Positions 24,939 through 33,729 of a stretch of DNA of 64,000 nt are shown in pieces. Numbering within the stretch: the first letter of the stretch is position 1; every line of letters begins with the position of its first letter. The position numbers were made by a program, and so were the translations under genes. Location: the NCBI GenBank assembly GCA_020072645.1, contig JAIQGK010000020.1:29690-93689 (forward strand). The letters run 5' to 3'. The notes under the pieces are model-generated. The model made no database searches. It saw only the letters and a list, made by a program, of their open reading frames with translations, and was not told the DNA's origin. Source of the DNA: Terriglobia bacterium (GTDB taxonomy: Bacteria > Acidobacteriota > Terriglobia > Terriglobales > Acidobacteriaceae).

Positions 24939-27413
24939 CTACTCTCCGCGCAATGCTTCCACAGGATCAATTGTGGCTGCGCGGCGCGAAGGCAGATAGC
25001 TTGCCAGCAGCGCCGTGGCCACAAGCCCAATGGAAACCGCGCTGTAGGTCAATAGATCGACAGGCTTCACGCCAAAGAGCAAAGTGGAAAGAAAGCGCAT
25101 GCAGATCAATGCAGCCACCAGTCCAAAGGCGACGCCAATCGCGCTGAGCGCCAGCCCATGGCGGACAAACATTCCGGTGAGCTCGCTCCGCTGCGCACCC
25201 ATCGCCATGCGAATGCCGATCTCGCGTGTGCGCTGCGAAACCGAGTAAGCGATCACGCCGTAGATGCCCACGGTCCCAAGCAGGAGCGCCATTACGCCCG
25301 CAACACCGAGCATCAGCAGAGTGAATGAAGTGCGCGCCATGGAACTGCGATAGAAATAATCCACGGTATGCACTTTAGCCAGCGGCAAGTTGGGATCCAC
25401 CGACCAGACAGCCTGCCGCACTTCTTTCATCAGGCTTTCTGTGCCCGCGCGCGGAGTGCGCAGAGTGAATGAAACCTCGCGGCGCGTGCTTACTCCATTG
25501 CCTTCAAAGTTGCGCATCAGCAACGGCCAATAGACCACGGTGGAGGGCTTCTGGTTCAGGCCGTCGTCGTACACGTTACTCACCACGCCAACCACTTCGC
25601 GCCAGTCGTCAGTTGAGCCCACGCGAATGCGTTTGCCCAGTGCGGCGGCAGGATCGTGCCACAGGTCGCGCGCCACATTTTCTGAAACAAGCGCCACTGG
25701 ATTCATGTTGTAGATATCGGTCCAGGTCAGGTCGCGTCCCGCCAGCAGAGGAGTTCCCATGGTTTTGAGGAAGCCGGGTGAAATCCATTTAAAGCGCCGC
25801 AGTGCCGCCAGTTCACCCGGCCGATAGGTGTGGTCTTCAGCAAATACCGGATCGAAGCTTCCGTTTCCATCGAGCGGAATGCTGGTAGAGAGCCCGATGG
25901 ACGTGACGCCCGGCACCGCCTCCACTTTGTGCATGATTTCTTCAAACTTGCGTGGGACATTCTGATCTTCGGCCACCACGCTCTTGGGCAGGGCGATGGT
26001 GAACGTCTGAATTTCTTCAGGCGCGCTAAAGCCGGGTTGCACACGCGTGAGGGCGATGAAGGTGCGCGTCATCAAACCGGAACAGATCAGCGCCAGCAGC
26101 GCCAGCGCCACCTGTATCACCACCAGCACGCTGCGCGCGCGATGCTGCTCGCGGCTCTGGCTCATGCCGCGAGCGCCTTCACGCAGACCGGTAGCCAGCC
26201 GCGCGCCCGCGTATTTGAAAATGGGAATCGAGCCGAACAAGATGCTGGCCAGCAGTGCCACGCCGAGGGTGAACAGCAAGACCCAGCCATCCATGCCAAT
26301 CTCATGCACGCGCGGCAAGCTGCGTGGCGCCGCAGATACCAGCAGACGCAACGCGCCATAAGCGATGCCCAATCCAAGCAGGCTGCCCAAGAATCCCAGC
26401 ACCAGGCTTTCAAACAGCAGCTCAGAAGCAATGCGTCCCCAGCCCGCGCCCAGCGCTGAGCGGATCGCCAATTCCTGGCGGCGTCCGTCCACGCGCACCA
26501 GCACCAGGTTGGCGACATTGGCGCAGGCAATCAACAGCACCAGCCCAATCGCCCCCATCAGCACCCAGAGCGTCTTGCCGATGTCGCCAACCACGCGGTC
26601 CTTCAACGGTGAAATTTTGGGTTCAAGGCGCGCGTCCTGAAACATCTTCAGGCTGAAGCCCGGGGGCGCAGGGAAGCTCGAGAGCACGACGGGCAGCATA
26701 CGGGCCACGTCAGAGCTGGCTTGCTCAACTGTGACGCCCGGCTTAAGCCGCGCCACCGTGAAGTAACTGAAATTTCCCAGAAAGATCTTGGGCCGGTCGA
26801 ATTGAAAAGGCACCAGCACTGCCGGATCATCCTGATCAAGTATGTGAAAGTCCCTGGGCATGACGCCGATGACCTGCGTCTGCTTGCCATCCACCTTGAT
26901 GTTCTGTCCCACAATGCCGCGATCGCCACCAAACTTCTGTTGCCAGTAGCCATACATCAGGATGGCGGTGAGCGGACTGCTGGGCAGATCATCCTGGCGG
27001 GAAAAGCCGCGGCCCAGCACGGGATTGACGCCCAGAATCGAGGTCATCCCGTCCGTCATACGCTGCGCCCGTACCTGTTCCGGCTCGCCAATTCCGGTGA
27101 TGCTGACCGAATCGCCGGTCATCATGGCAATGTCCTGAAAGCTGTGGTTCTGGTCGCGATAGATAAAGTAGTTGGAAGGCGCGCCCGGGAATGTTCCGGC
27201 CGAATTGATCCCCGGAGCCGCATGGGCAATGGTTACCAGTTGTTCCGGCTTGGGATACGGCAGCGGCCTCAGCAGAATCCCCTCAAGCACGCTGAAGACA
27301 ACCGTATTGGCGCCCACGCCGGCAGCCAGGGTGATTAGCGTGACCGCGGTAAACATGGGAGTGCGGACCAGCCGACGAAGGACTTGCCTGAGTTGTGAGT
27401 TGAAATTCCCCAT
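24939..27413 (-). CDS. ADOP-type ABC permease (MacB/FtsX-like)
   Basis: 824 aa. Two FtsX-like permease halves, each with a MacB periplasmic core domain: N-terminal TM (VTLITLAAGVGANTVVFSVL), a periplasmic part, three TMs near 290-400, then a second periplasmic part and three C-terminal TMs with the family signature QRTREIGIRMAMGAQRSEL and SRRAATIDPVEALRGE at the end. These proteins are abundant orphan permeases in Acidobacteria, without a linked ATPase. The substrate is unknown. No ATPase gene is in this window. Confidence 0.9.
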   Translation of the reverse strand: MGNFNSQLRQVLRRLVRTPMFTAVTLITLAAGVGANTVVFSVLEGILLRPLPYPKPEQLVTIAHAAPGINSAGTFPGAPSNYFIYRDQNHSFQDIAMMTGDSVSITGIGEPEQVRAQRMTDGMTSILGVNPVLGRGFSRQDDLPSSPLTAILMYGYWQQKFGGDRGIVGQNIKVDGKQTQVIGVMPRDFHILDQDDPAVLVPFQFDRPKIFLGNFSYFTVARLKPGVTVEQASSDVARMLPVVLSSFPAPPGFSLKMFQDARLEPKISPLKDRVVGDIGKTLWVLMGAIGLVLLIACANVANLVLVRVDGRRQELAIRSALGAGWGRIASELLFESLVLGFLGSLLGLGIAYGALRLLVSAAPRSLPRVHEIGMDGWVLLFTLGVALLASILFGSIPIFKYAGARLATGLREGARGMSQSREQHRARSVLVVIQVALALLALICSGLMTRTFIALTRVQPGFSAPEEIQTFTIALPKSVVAEDQNVPRKFEEIMHKVEAVPGVTSIGLSTSIPLDGNGSFDPVFAEDHTYRPGELAALRRFKWISPGFLKTMGTPLLAGRDLTWTDIYNMNPVALVSENVARDLWHDPAAALGKRIRVGSTDDWREVVGVVSNVYDDGLNQKPSTVVYWPLLMRNFEGNGVSTRREVSFTLRTPRAGTESLMKEVRQAVWSVDPNLPLAKVHTVDYFYRSSMARTSFTLLMLGVAGVMALLLGTVGIYGVIAYSVSQRTREIGIRMAMGAQRSELTGMFVRHGLALSAIGVAFGLVAALICMRFLSTLLFGVKPVDLLTYSAVSIGLVATALLASYLPSRRAATIDPVEALRGE

Positions 27414-27554
27414 TTGAAGACCGCTCCCTTCGCCGGACGCGCTGGCACACGTATATAGACGGACTAAGACTGCCTTTTATGAATACGTAAGCTGAAGAAA
27501 AAAGTTTGCAGAAAATTCAAAGGTGATCTGAAAAAGATTATAGGCGGCGCGGGA

Positions 27555-27818
27555 TTAGCGGGCTTTGCGTGGAGCCGGTGCACCGCGCAGGAGACCTTCG
27601 GTGCTGAGGTCTTCGTCGAGGTCGGGCCAGTGGATGCCGTATCCGCCGCCGGCGATTTTCCAGTTCATTCTTTGTTTAGGTGTGGCATTCAGCAGCGTGG
27701 GATACCAAGTGAGAGGCACGGTAATCGTTCGGCCATCTTTCAGGGCCACACTCAGGGCGGAGTCAGTGAACGAAACTTCGGCTACTCTCTCATCCGCGCC
27801 GAGTGCCAAAATGCCCAT
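27555..27818 (-). CDS. DUF2442 protein (antitoxin-like partner of DUF4160)
   Basis: 87 aa, with SVALKDGRTITVPLTWYPTL and WKIAGGGYGIHWPDLDEDLS, the conserved DUF2442 core ending in (I)HWPxLDEDLSxEGLL. It follows the DUF4160 gene and overlaps it by 29 bases. Such pairs are commonly annotated as putative type II toxin-antitoxin modules; activity here is not shown. Confidence 0.85.
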   Translation of the reverse strand: MGILALGADERVAEVSFTDSALSVALKDGRTITVPLTWYPTLLNATPKQRMNWKIAGGGYGIHWPDLDEDLSTEGLLRGAPAPRKAR

Positions 27819-28035
27819 GCCAAGCCTCCAGGAGCTGTTGCTGATGCTCCACTATGATGCCATACAACACACCCAATTCACGCGCATTAAAGCCAAAATT
27901 TTGGGCCAACGCAACTGGATCGAGCCAGAACTTTACCGACAGATCATCTCGATCTACGTGCACATGTGGTGGTTCGTTTGGCTCGTGACTATAGAAATAG
28001 AGTCGGTACGGTCCGGAACGAAGCACGGTTGGCAT
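27790..28035 (-). CDS. DUF4160 protein (toxin-like partner of DUF2442)
   Basis: About 81 aa starting MPTVLRSGPYRLYFYSHE; the family motif EPPHVHVDRDD (with the two His) and the Trp-rich KFWLDPV are present. A six-codon longer start is possible. It is first in a two-gene unit with DUF2442. The pair resembles a mobile toxin-antitoxin module; the toxic role is an inference from genomic pairing across bacteria. Confidence 0.82.
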   Translation of the reverse strand: MPTVLRSGPYRLYFYSHEPNEPPHVHVDRDDLSVKFWLDPVALAQNFGFNARELGVLYGIIVEHQQQLLEAWHGHFGTRRG

Positions 28036-28389
28036 GCGATGGGATTGTAACAAGTAAGCAAAAAAAACACTCGTTGCTCATCTTTCACCTCTTTTGCAAG
28101 GGATGGAATTGCGCCGTTCACCGCACCATACCCGATTTCTTTTGTTGCAAACTCTGCGTTGTAGTTGAGTAGGAATCCAAATCGAATCCATGCCAGCTGA
28201 GCGCCCTGTCCCTAAAAACCGTCAATTTTTTCTTTCCAAAATTTGTAACGCTTTTGCATGGCCGTGCACATAACAGTACGTATGACGTGTCGCGGCCGCA
28301 TGAGAGCGGCCCCCCGTCGATCTTAACTCCGGGCTCTTTAACAACCCTGGCTCCCAAAGTATCCAACTTGCACGAGGAGGACGACTCAA
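28036..28389. other. Long leader/intergenic region before the small-peptide gene
   Basis: About 354 bases with no gene that I can support. It must hold the divergent promoters of the DUF4160 gene and of the peptide/radical SAM genes. A GC-rich hairpin GGCCGC-6-GCGGCC is at 28294-28311, followed by CCCCC and no T-run; it could be an element of the leader RNA. Confidence 0.45.
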
Positions 28390-28614
28390 ATGGCACCAAT
28401 CGATTCGAAGGTTCAAACTGAGCTTCAAGACATATTCAAATTCATCCACTGGCGGATTCCAGATCCGGGCCCGCCATGGCTGTTTCAACTACATGACAAA
28501 GAGGCGCTTGTGAAAGTGGCGCTGGCGCAACTGCAGATGGAAAAAGAAGTCCTGCAAGCGCAGAGCAAGGCGATTGATGCGCACATCTCGGCGCTCAATC
28601 AAAGGAAGGGCTGA
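28390..28614 (+). CDS. 74-aa peptide of unknown function, upstream of radical SAM gene
   Basis: The ATG has a strong ribosome site (GAGGAGG about 9 bases upstream). The product is a small two-part protein: an aromatic N-terminal part with IFKFIHWRIPDPGPPWLFQL, rich in Pro and Trp, and a C-terminal amphipathic helix (LQMEKEVLQAQSKAIDAHI) ending in NQRKG. No Cys. It lies 100 bases before a B12-dependent radical SAM gene, with a hairpin between them. It could be the substrate peptide or a small partner of that enzyme (inference), or an unrelated protein. No family recognised. Confidence 0.6.
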   Translation: MAPIDSKVQTELQDIFKFIHWRIPDPGPPWLFQLHDKEALVKVALAQLQMEKEVLQAQSKAIDAHISALNQRKG

Positions 28615-28628
28615 TCCTGTTACCGTTC

Positions 28629-28655
28629 GGCGGTCCCGCAAAAAACGGGGCCGCT
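28629..28655 (+). promoter_or_regulatory. Intercistronic hairpin between peptide and radical SAM genes
   Basis: A 10-bp stem (GGCGGTCCCG/CGGGGCCGCT, with one G-T pair and one end wobble) around a CAAAAAA loop, followed within ten bases by GTTTT. It could act as a partial terminator that lowers downstream expression relative to the peptide, or as a 3' stabiliser of the peptide mRNA. Confidence 0.5.
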
Positions 28656-28714
28656 GGGCTGTTTTCTCACTGCCCGCTTTTATCTTCCCCATCTTACGGC
28701 AAGGAGAGCACGCC

Positions 28715-30385
28715 ATGAATCGAGAGATTTCCCACGAAGTTGCTGCAAGCAGCGGAACGCTGTTTTCTCATCAAAGCCGTGACACGTCGCGGCCAGTGAT
28801 GCTGATCGGATTTCAGGAACAGACCAATCTTGGTCTGGGGTACCTGGCTTCCACGCTGCGAAGTCATGGCTACCGCGCCGAGATACTTGACTTCGAGCAG
28901 CCGCGGGAAGAAATCCTGCGGGCTGCGCAAGAGATGAATCCGGTGGTGATCGGCTTTTCCCTGATATTCCAGTTCTACATTGAACAGTTTGAAGAGCTGG
29001 CAGGCTATCTGCGCCAGAACGGTATTTCATGCCATTTCACCATGGGCGGTCATTACCCCAGTCTGAGCTATCAACAGGCGCTCGAACTTGCTCCCGCCGT
29101 AGACAGCGCCGTGCTTTTTGAGGGTGAGTTGACGATGTTGGAATTGGTGGATCGCGTTAGCCTGGGGCAGGAATGGCGGGGAATCGATGGAATCGCATAC
29201 CGGCAGGAGAGCCAGATAGTCGACAACCCGCTACGCGCGCTGGTACGTGACCTGGATGACTTGCCATATCCCGACCGCGACCAGAGGCCTATGAGTCTCC
29301 TGGGCCGGCGGGTAGCGCCCATGCTGGCAAGCAGGGGCTGTATTCGCACGTGTTCCTTCTGTTCTATCTACGTTTTCTACCGCACGGCGCCGGGCAAGGT
29401 TGTGCGCACGCGCAACCCGGTGCGCGTGGTGGAAGAAATGCGGATGCTGCATGAGCGCGACGGAATCACCATCTTTCTTTTTCAGGATGACGATTTTCCG
29501 CTCTACGGGCCGGTATGGCGGCGCTGGGCGAATGACTTTGTGGATGCGCTGCATGCCGCTGGGCTCGCCCGCCGCATTATCTGGAAGATCAATTGCCGCG
29601 CCGATGCGGTTGAACCAGAGTTGATGACGCGAATGCGGGACGCGGGACTGTATCTGGTTTATATGGGATTGGAATCCGGTAGCGCGCAAGGACTTACCAC
29701 ACTGCACAAAGGAATCAACGTAGAACAGAATCTGCGGGCAGTGAAAATCCTGAAGGATTTAGACATCATGTTCGAGTATGGGTTCATGCTGTTTGATCCC
29801 TCTTCAACGTTCGAATCCGTGCGCGAAAACCTGGAGTTTCTCCGCACTATCGTCGGCGACGGCAGCTCCGCCGCTTCATTCTGCCGTATGGTCCCCTATG
29901 ATGGAACACCCATCAAAGAGGAACTTGCCAAAACTGGACGACTCAAAGGCGACGTTCTGCACCCTGACTATGATTTCCTTGATCCCCGGCTGGATGCGCT
30001 TTTCTATGACCTGAACCAGATGGTGCATGTATCCGGCTGGATCCACGGTATTGGCGCGCTGACGCCGCAACTGCAATATGCCAAAGCCGAAGTAGCCGCC
30101 ATGCGAGGCCTCTTTCCGCCGCTGGAAGGGCTGGCGCAATATCATGAAAAGCTGCAGGAAATTACCCAGGCTGCCAATGAATTCCTGTTTGACGTGGTAC
30201 AGCAGGTTTGGGATTCCTACTCCGTGGGCGTGGAGGCCAGATGCACGCCGGAGACGATCAGAGCGGCTTGCCTGGCTTTCCAGAGAGATTTGCTGGAGGA
30301 ACGGAATGCATTCGTCGCCGGCCAGCAGTCTGTTCTGTTGCAGGCATTGAGACAGGAGACGGCGCTCGAACCTTCTCTGGCGTGA
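28715..30385 (+). CDS. B12-binding radical SAM protein
   Basis: About 556 aa. The N-terminal part (about 25-165) is a cobalamin-binding-like Rossmann domain (VMLIGFQEQTNLGLGYLAS, VVIGFSLIFQF, FTMGGHYPSL). The radical SAM part (about 195-400) carries the 4Fe-4S motif C-x3-C-x2-C in ASRGCIRTCSFCSIYVFY, then FLFQDDDFP and YLVYMGLESGS. A helical C-terminal part of about 150 residues follows. The start is the ATG with AAGGAG eight bases upstream. The substrate cannot be read from sequence; no SPASM motif is obvious. Its closest neighbour is the 74-aa peptide gene upstream. Confidence 0.88.
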   Translation: MNREISHEVAASSGTLFSHQSRDTSRPVMLIGFQEQTNLGLGYLASTLRSHGYRAEILDFEQPREEILRAAQEMNPVVIGFSLIFQFYIEQFEELAGYLRQNGISCHFTMGGHYPSLSYQQALELAPAVDSAVLFEGELTMLELVDRVSLGQEWRGIDGIAYRQESQIVDNPLRALVRDLDDLPYPDRDQRPMSLLGRRVAPMLASRGCIRTCSFCSIYVFYRTAPGKVVRTRNPVRVVEEMRMLHERDGITIFLFQDDDFPLYGPVWRRWANDFVDALHAAGLARRIIWKINCRADAVEPELMTRMRDAGLYLVYMGLESGSAQGLTTLHKGINVEQNLRAVKILKDLDIMFEYGFMLFDPSSTFESVRENLEFLRTIVGDGSSAASFCRMVPYDGTPIKEELAKTGRLKGDVLHPDYDFLDPRLDALFYDLNQMVHVSGWIHGIGALTPQLQYAKAEVAAMRGLFPPLEGLAQYHEKLQEITQAANEFLFDVVQQVWDSYSVGVEARCTPETIRAACLAFQRDLLEERNAFVAGQQSVLLQALRQETALEPSLA

Positions 30386-30640
30386 GTTGGAAAAGGCACC
30401 GGGTTGCAGCGCCCTGATTTCAATTTCTAGTTTGGGTCTGAAAGCCCGCGATTCTAAGACACACACCGCGGCGGTGCAGTTTTTGTGCCTACCCTTACCC
30501 CAAATACAGAACGCGATTTCCAATGATGGCTATCAAGTCGCGTGAAACGTTTTGGCCTGTTGCGTCACCTTCCGTCAGGGCCTTAGTCCCAGACCCATCT
30601 GTTGGCAGGTTTTCCTGGACTGGAACGTCGGAGGCGCAAA

Positions 30641-31651
30641 ATGAGCGATATGAATATAAGCCAGGCAGCGTTCTGGAGTGTTGTCGTTATGGCCGTGGTG
30701 GCCGTTATTGCTCTTTTCCTCTACGAAAAAATCGCGATAACCCTGAAGGGGCTGGGCGGCGCTTTGCTTAAACTGACGGGATCCAAGAAACCGCCGGTCA
30801 GTGACAAAGATCCATCGTCTGCCCATCTCGGGGAAAGCGCCTCTGCTGATGGCCTTGCTATCGCATCGCCTGCCGCACTGCGAGAATCATCTCGTTTCCC
30901 GGCTTGGCTCTCTCGGCATTGGCTGAAGATTTCGGTCACGTTGACATTTGCATTTGTGGTCATGCCATTCTGGTGGTGGAATTGCCACCCGGAAGCATGG
31001 AAGCTTGAGCTATCAACCCATATTTCCGAGGCGTGGGGATTGTGGAAGCTAGGTCCCAAGGCGCCGATGCATGAGGCCCAGAGCGGCCATACGCTTCAGG
31101 GACTCACACGACTGCTGGATGGTTATGCGGACATACTTGGCCGCGATCCGCATCGCGCGATTGAAGTCTGGGTGGTGGACCACTACTGGCAATACTGGAA
31201 CACTGACACCTTCAATGACTATATGCGCGCGAATCGACGGTTCGTTGACAGCGGCGGCAAGATTCATCGCATGTTTATTCTGGCCGACGATGATCTAAAA
31301 AATCCGCAGGTGACGGCGGTGCTGCGCAACCAGTGCGAAAAGATTGGCGCTGACGTGTGGCGCGGCGATGCGGCGGCCATCGCGAACAAAGCGGAGTACC
31401 AGATCACAGCCAACTCATTTAAGCAGATGCCATACACTGAGACCGGATTCCAGTCTTTTGACGTGCTCCAACTGGAAGACCTGACGTATTACTCCTCTGA
31501 CTTTTCTCCGGATTATCGGGTGGTCGGCGCTTCAACGTGGTTCTATGGGCAAACGCTCGACCTGAAGCCGTTGTTTAATAAATCCATTGCGCAGAAAATC
31601 GATTGCTCATCGTGGCGGAATCAAGTCGCCCAAAGTCTACAAAGCCAATGA
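30641..31651 (+). CDS. Membrane protein of unknown function with soluble C-terminal domain
   Basis: 336 aa from ATG 30641 (GGAGG at -7). TM1 is near residues 8-28 (FWSVVVMAVVAVIALFLYEK) and TM2 near 95-115 (ISVTLTFAFVVMPFWWW). The C-terminal 200 residues are soluble: RAIEVWVVDHYWQYWNT, then RRFVDSGGKIHRMFILADD and a FDVLQLED segment. The 'RRF..GGKI.RMFI' pattern is reminiscent of phospholipase-D-like regulatory domains without catalytic HKD motifs, but I do not claim the family. It is transcribed in the same direction as the radical SAM gene, 255 bases downstream, probably separately. Confidence 0.65.
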   Translation: MSDMNISQAAFWSVVVMAVVAVIALFLYEKIAITLKGLGGALLKLTGSKKPPVSDKDPSSAHLGESASADGLAIASPAALRESSRFPAWLSRHWLKISVTLTFAFVVMPFWWWNCHPEAWKLELSTHISEAWGLWKLGPKAPMHEAQSGHTLQGLTRLLDGYADILGRDPHRAIEVWVVDHYWQYWNTDTFNDYMRANRRFVDSGGKIHRMFILADDDLKNPQVTAVLRNQCEKIGADVWRGDAAAIANKAEYQITANSFKQMPYTETGFQSFDVLQLEDLTYYSSDFSPDYRVVGASTWFYGQTLDLKPLFNKSIAQKIDCSSWRNQVAQSLQSQ

Positions 31652-31655
31652 GTGC

Positions 31656-32021
31656 CTAGCGGCAGGTGAGCGTGGCGGACGCAAATTTTATGCCACGAAC
31701 GGTTCCGCTGTTTCTGATGGTTGCCGGCGTGGTGGTTGCGCTCAGACACTTGGCCAAACCCATGGAGTCGATGCTGGTATTGCCCGGGGCAGAAGTTGAC
31801 CATGTGCCTATTGTGTCCGGAGTGAGCGGACAATTGCCGCTGACGCTGGAGACCGTGGCAAACTGTACCTCGTCGTCTGGCGGAGCCGCAAGATGGTCAG
31901 AGATGGCGCTTATAGGCGCTACGATGGCGGTGATGTTGCAATTATTCTGCGGAACGCCGCCGCAGCCGACGCATGAGACGCCAAGCAAAATCGCAGCCAG
32001 AAATAACAATGAAGTCTTCAT
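31656..32021 (-). CDS. Small lipoprotein (paralogue of 4973-5404)
   Basis: 121 aa with lipoprotein signal MKTSLLFLAAILLGVSCVGC followed by GGVPQNNC. The mature part repeats the layout of the other lipoprotein in this window: SDHLAAPPDDEVQF, CPLTPDTIGTWSTS, a GLAKCLSATTTPATI segment and the same C-terminal SATLTCR. Likely folded as an Ig-like beta domain anchored to a membrane. Its stop nearly abuts the convergent membrane protein gene (4-base gap). Confidence 0.65.
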   Translation of the reverse strand: MKTSLLFLAAILLGVSCVGCGGVPQNNCNITAIVAPISAISDHLAAPPDDEVQFATVSSVSGNCPLTPDTIGTWSTSAPGNTSIDSMGLAKCLSATTTPATIRNSGTVRGIKFASATLTCR

Positions 32022-32045
32022 GCGGCACCGCTTGCTGCGCTGATT

Positions 32046-33482
32046 CTATACCTGTTGCACGGTTGCAGCCCTTGCTTTGTTTCTTGCGCCGCGCCAGTAA
32101 AGAATCAAGCCGGTGCCTATGAATGCCACGGTGCAGCCAACAAGTTTGGCTTCAAACAGAGCTTTGTTCTCTCCGCCGGGAGGGATCGCCGCCAGCACCA
32201 TTGAACCCAGCGTAATCAGAAACGCGAGTGAGCCGGCAATCCAGATTCCTGGCATGCCGCCCGGAACCAGCACGGCTTGTCCGTCGGCGCGGTCAGACCG
32301 ATGAGCAAGCTTAATGGCCGCCGCGTACATATAAAGGAAGGGAATGAAGTAGAGAATCACTGACATGGAAACCAGAAATTGATACGCACCGATGACCGTG
32401 GCGTTGATCTGTGAAAGCACAAGGATCGCCGCCGAGATCACGGCTTGAATCAGGATGGAAATATATGGAGTCTTCCATTTGGGGTGGATCTTGCCGAAAT
32501 ACGCAGGCAAGTAATGATCGATTCCGGCGACAAACGGCACGCGCGCAACGCCGGCCACCGTCGCGCCTACGCCTCCAGCGTTGCCGACCGTCACCAGCAA
32601 AGCCGCGAGCATTCCAAACCAGGCGATCCCCAGCGCGGCGGAGCCAAAGCTGATGCCGCCAAACACTCCGTTGCGGGGATCAATCTGATCCGCCGGCAAA
32701 AGCCAGAGTAGCGCCATGGTGCCCAGAACGTAAATCACGGCAATCAGTCCGGTGGAGGCATAGATGGCGCGAGGAAAAGTCTTGTGGGGCTCGCGGATCT
32801 CTTCACTCATGGCGCAGACCAGTTCCATGCCGGTAAAAGCAAACGCAATGCTCGACCAGAAATTCAGCTTGTCGATATCAGGCGGCCATTCCGGCCAGAG
32901 CCGCGGCCAGGAAAAATGCGTCGCGCTGCCGCGATGCATGGCCAGGTAAGTTCCAATGCCCACCAGCATCACCAGCGGTACGTACGTGGAAATGCCGCCG
33001 GCATTCTGCAGCCATTTGCCGATATCGAGCCCAACGATGTTGAACAGCACCGCAATCGCCAGCAATCCCAGGGACGCCCAGAGTAAATATTTTGGGCTGC
33101 CCGCCAGCCACGCATACTTTGGTCCGCCAATGTACACAGACATGGCCACGCTGGCGGTGAGCAGTCCGGGGAAATAAAAGAACGTATAAATCCAGTACGC
33201 CCAGCCAGCCACAAAGCCGTGGAAGTCGCCAAACGCCTCTTTGCTCCACACGTAAAGGCCGCCTTCCGCCGGATAGCGTGTGGAAAGCTCAATAATGATC
33301 AGCGCCGTGGGCAGAAAGAAGAACACGGCGGCCAGCACCCACAGGCTGATGGACGAAGTACCGTTGTGCGCGGCGGCGGCAATCCAGCGCGGGCCCAGCA
33401 CGGCGGCGATGTTGAACAACAGCACGTCCCAGAAGCCCATGGCGCGGCGCAACTGTGATTTTGGAGCGGTTTCCTCGGCCAT
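32046..33482 (-). CDS. APC-family amino acid permease
   Basis: 478 aa with about twelve hydrophobic helices. The first helices have FWDVLLFNIAAVLGPRWIAAAA; the central FTGMELVCAMSEEIREPHKTFPRAI motif is characteristic of the APC superfamily, close to the glutamate/GABA exchanger (GadC-like) branch. It probably moves an amino acid or amine across the inner membrane; the substrate is not certain. GGGAAGG precedes the ATG. It stands alone. Confidence 0.88.
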   Translation of the reverse strand: MAEETAPKSQLRRAMGFWDVLLFNIAAVLGPRWIAAAAHNGTSSISLWVLAAVFFFLPTALIIIELSTRYPAEGGLYVWSKEAFGDFHGFVAGWAYWIYTFFYFPGLLTASVAMSVYIGGPKYAWLAGSPKYLLWASLGLLAIAVLFNIVGLDIGKWLQNAGGISTYVPLVMLVGIGTYLAMHRGSATHFSWPRLWPEWPPDIDKLNFWSSIAFAFTGMELVCAMSEEIREPHKTFPRAIYASTGLIAVIYVLGTMALLWLLPADQIDPRNGVFGGISFGSAALGIAWFGMLAALLVTVGNAGGVGATVAGVARVPFVAGIDHYLPAYFGKIHPKWKTPYISILIQAVISAAILVLSQINATVIGAYQFLVSMSVILYFIPFLYMYAAAIKLAHRSDRADGQAVLVPGGMPGIWIAGSLAFLITLGSMVLAAIPPGGENKALFEAKLVGCTVAFIGTGLILYWRGARNKARAATVQQV

Positions 33483-33729
33483 TCATTCCTTCCCAGTTTC
33501 CGTGGCGTGGATTCGAGCGAGCGACAACATTCTATACGGTGCGCCTGTAAGCCGTTCATCCCCCGCAAAGAACTCCAGCCGTTTCGGTCGGCAGCTTTTG
33601 CAAAAGTCGGCGTGAAGCGACGAATACAATAATCTGGTGAAGGGAAGCGGCATCTTTTTACGTCATTAAGAAGTATCACACGCAAATTTTTTAGCGCCGC
33701 GCAATAGTTCCCGGCGCACGGGGGCAAGC

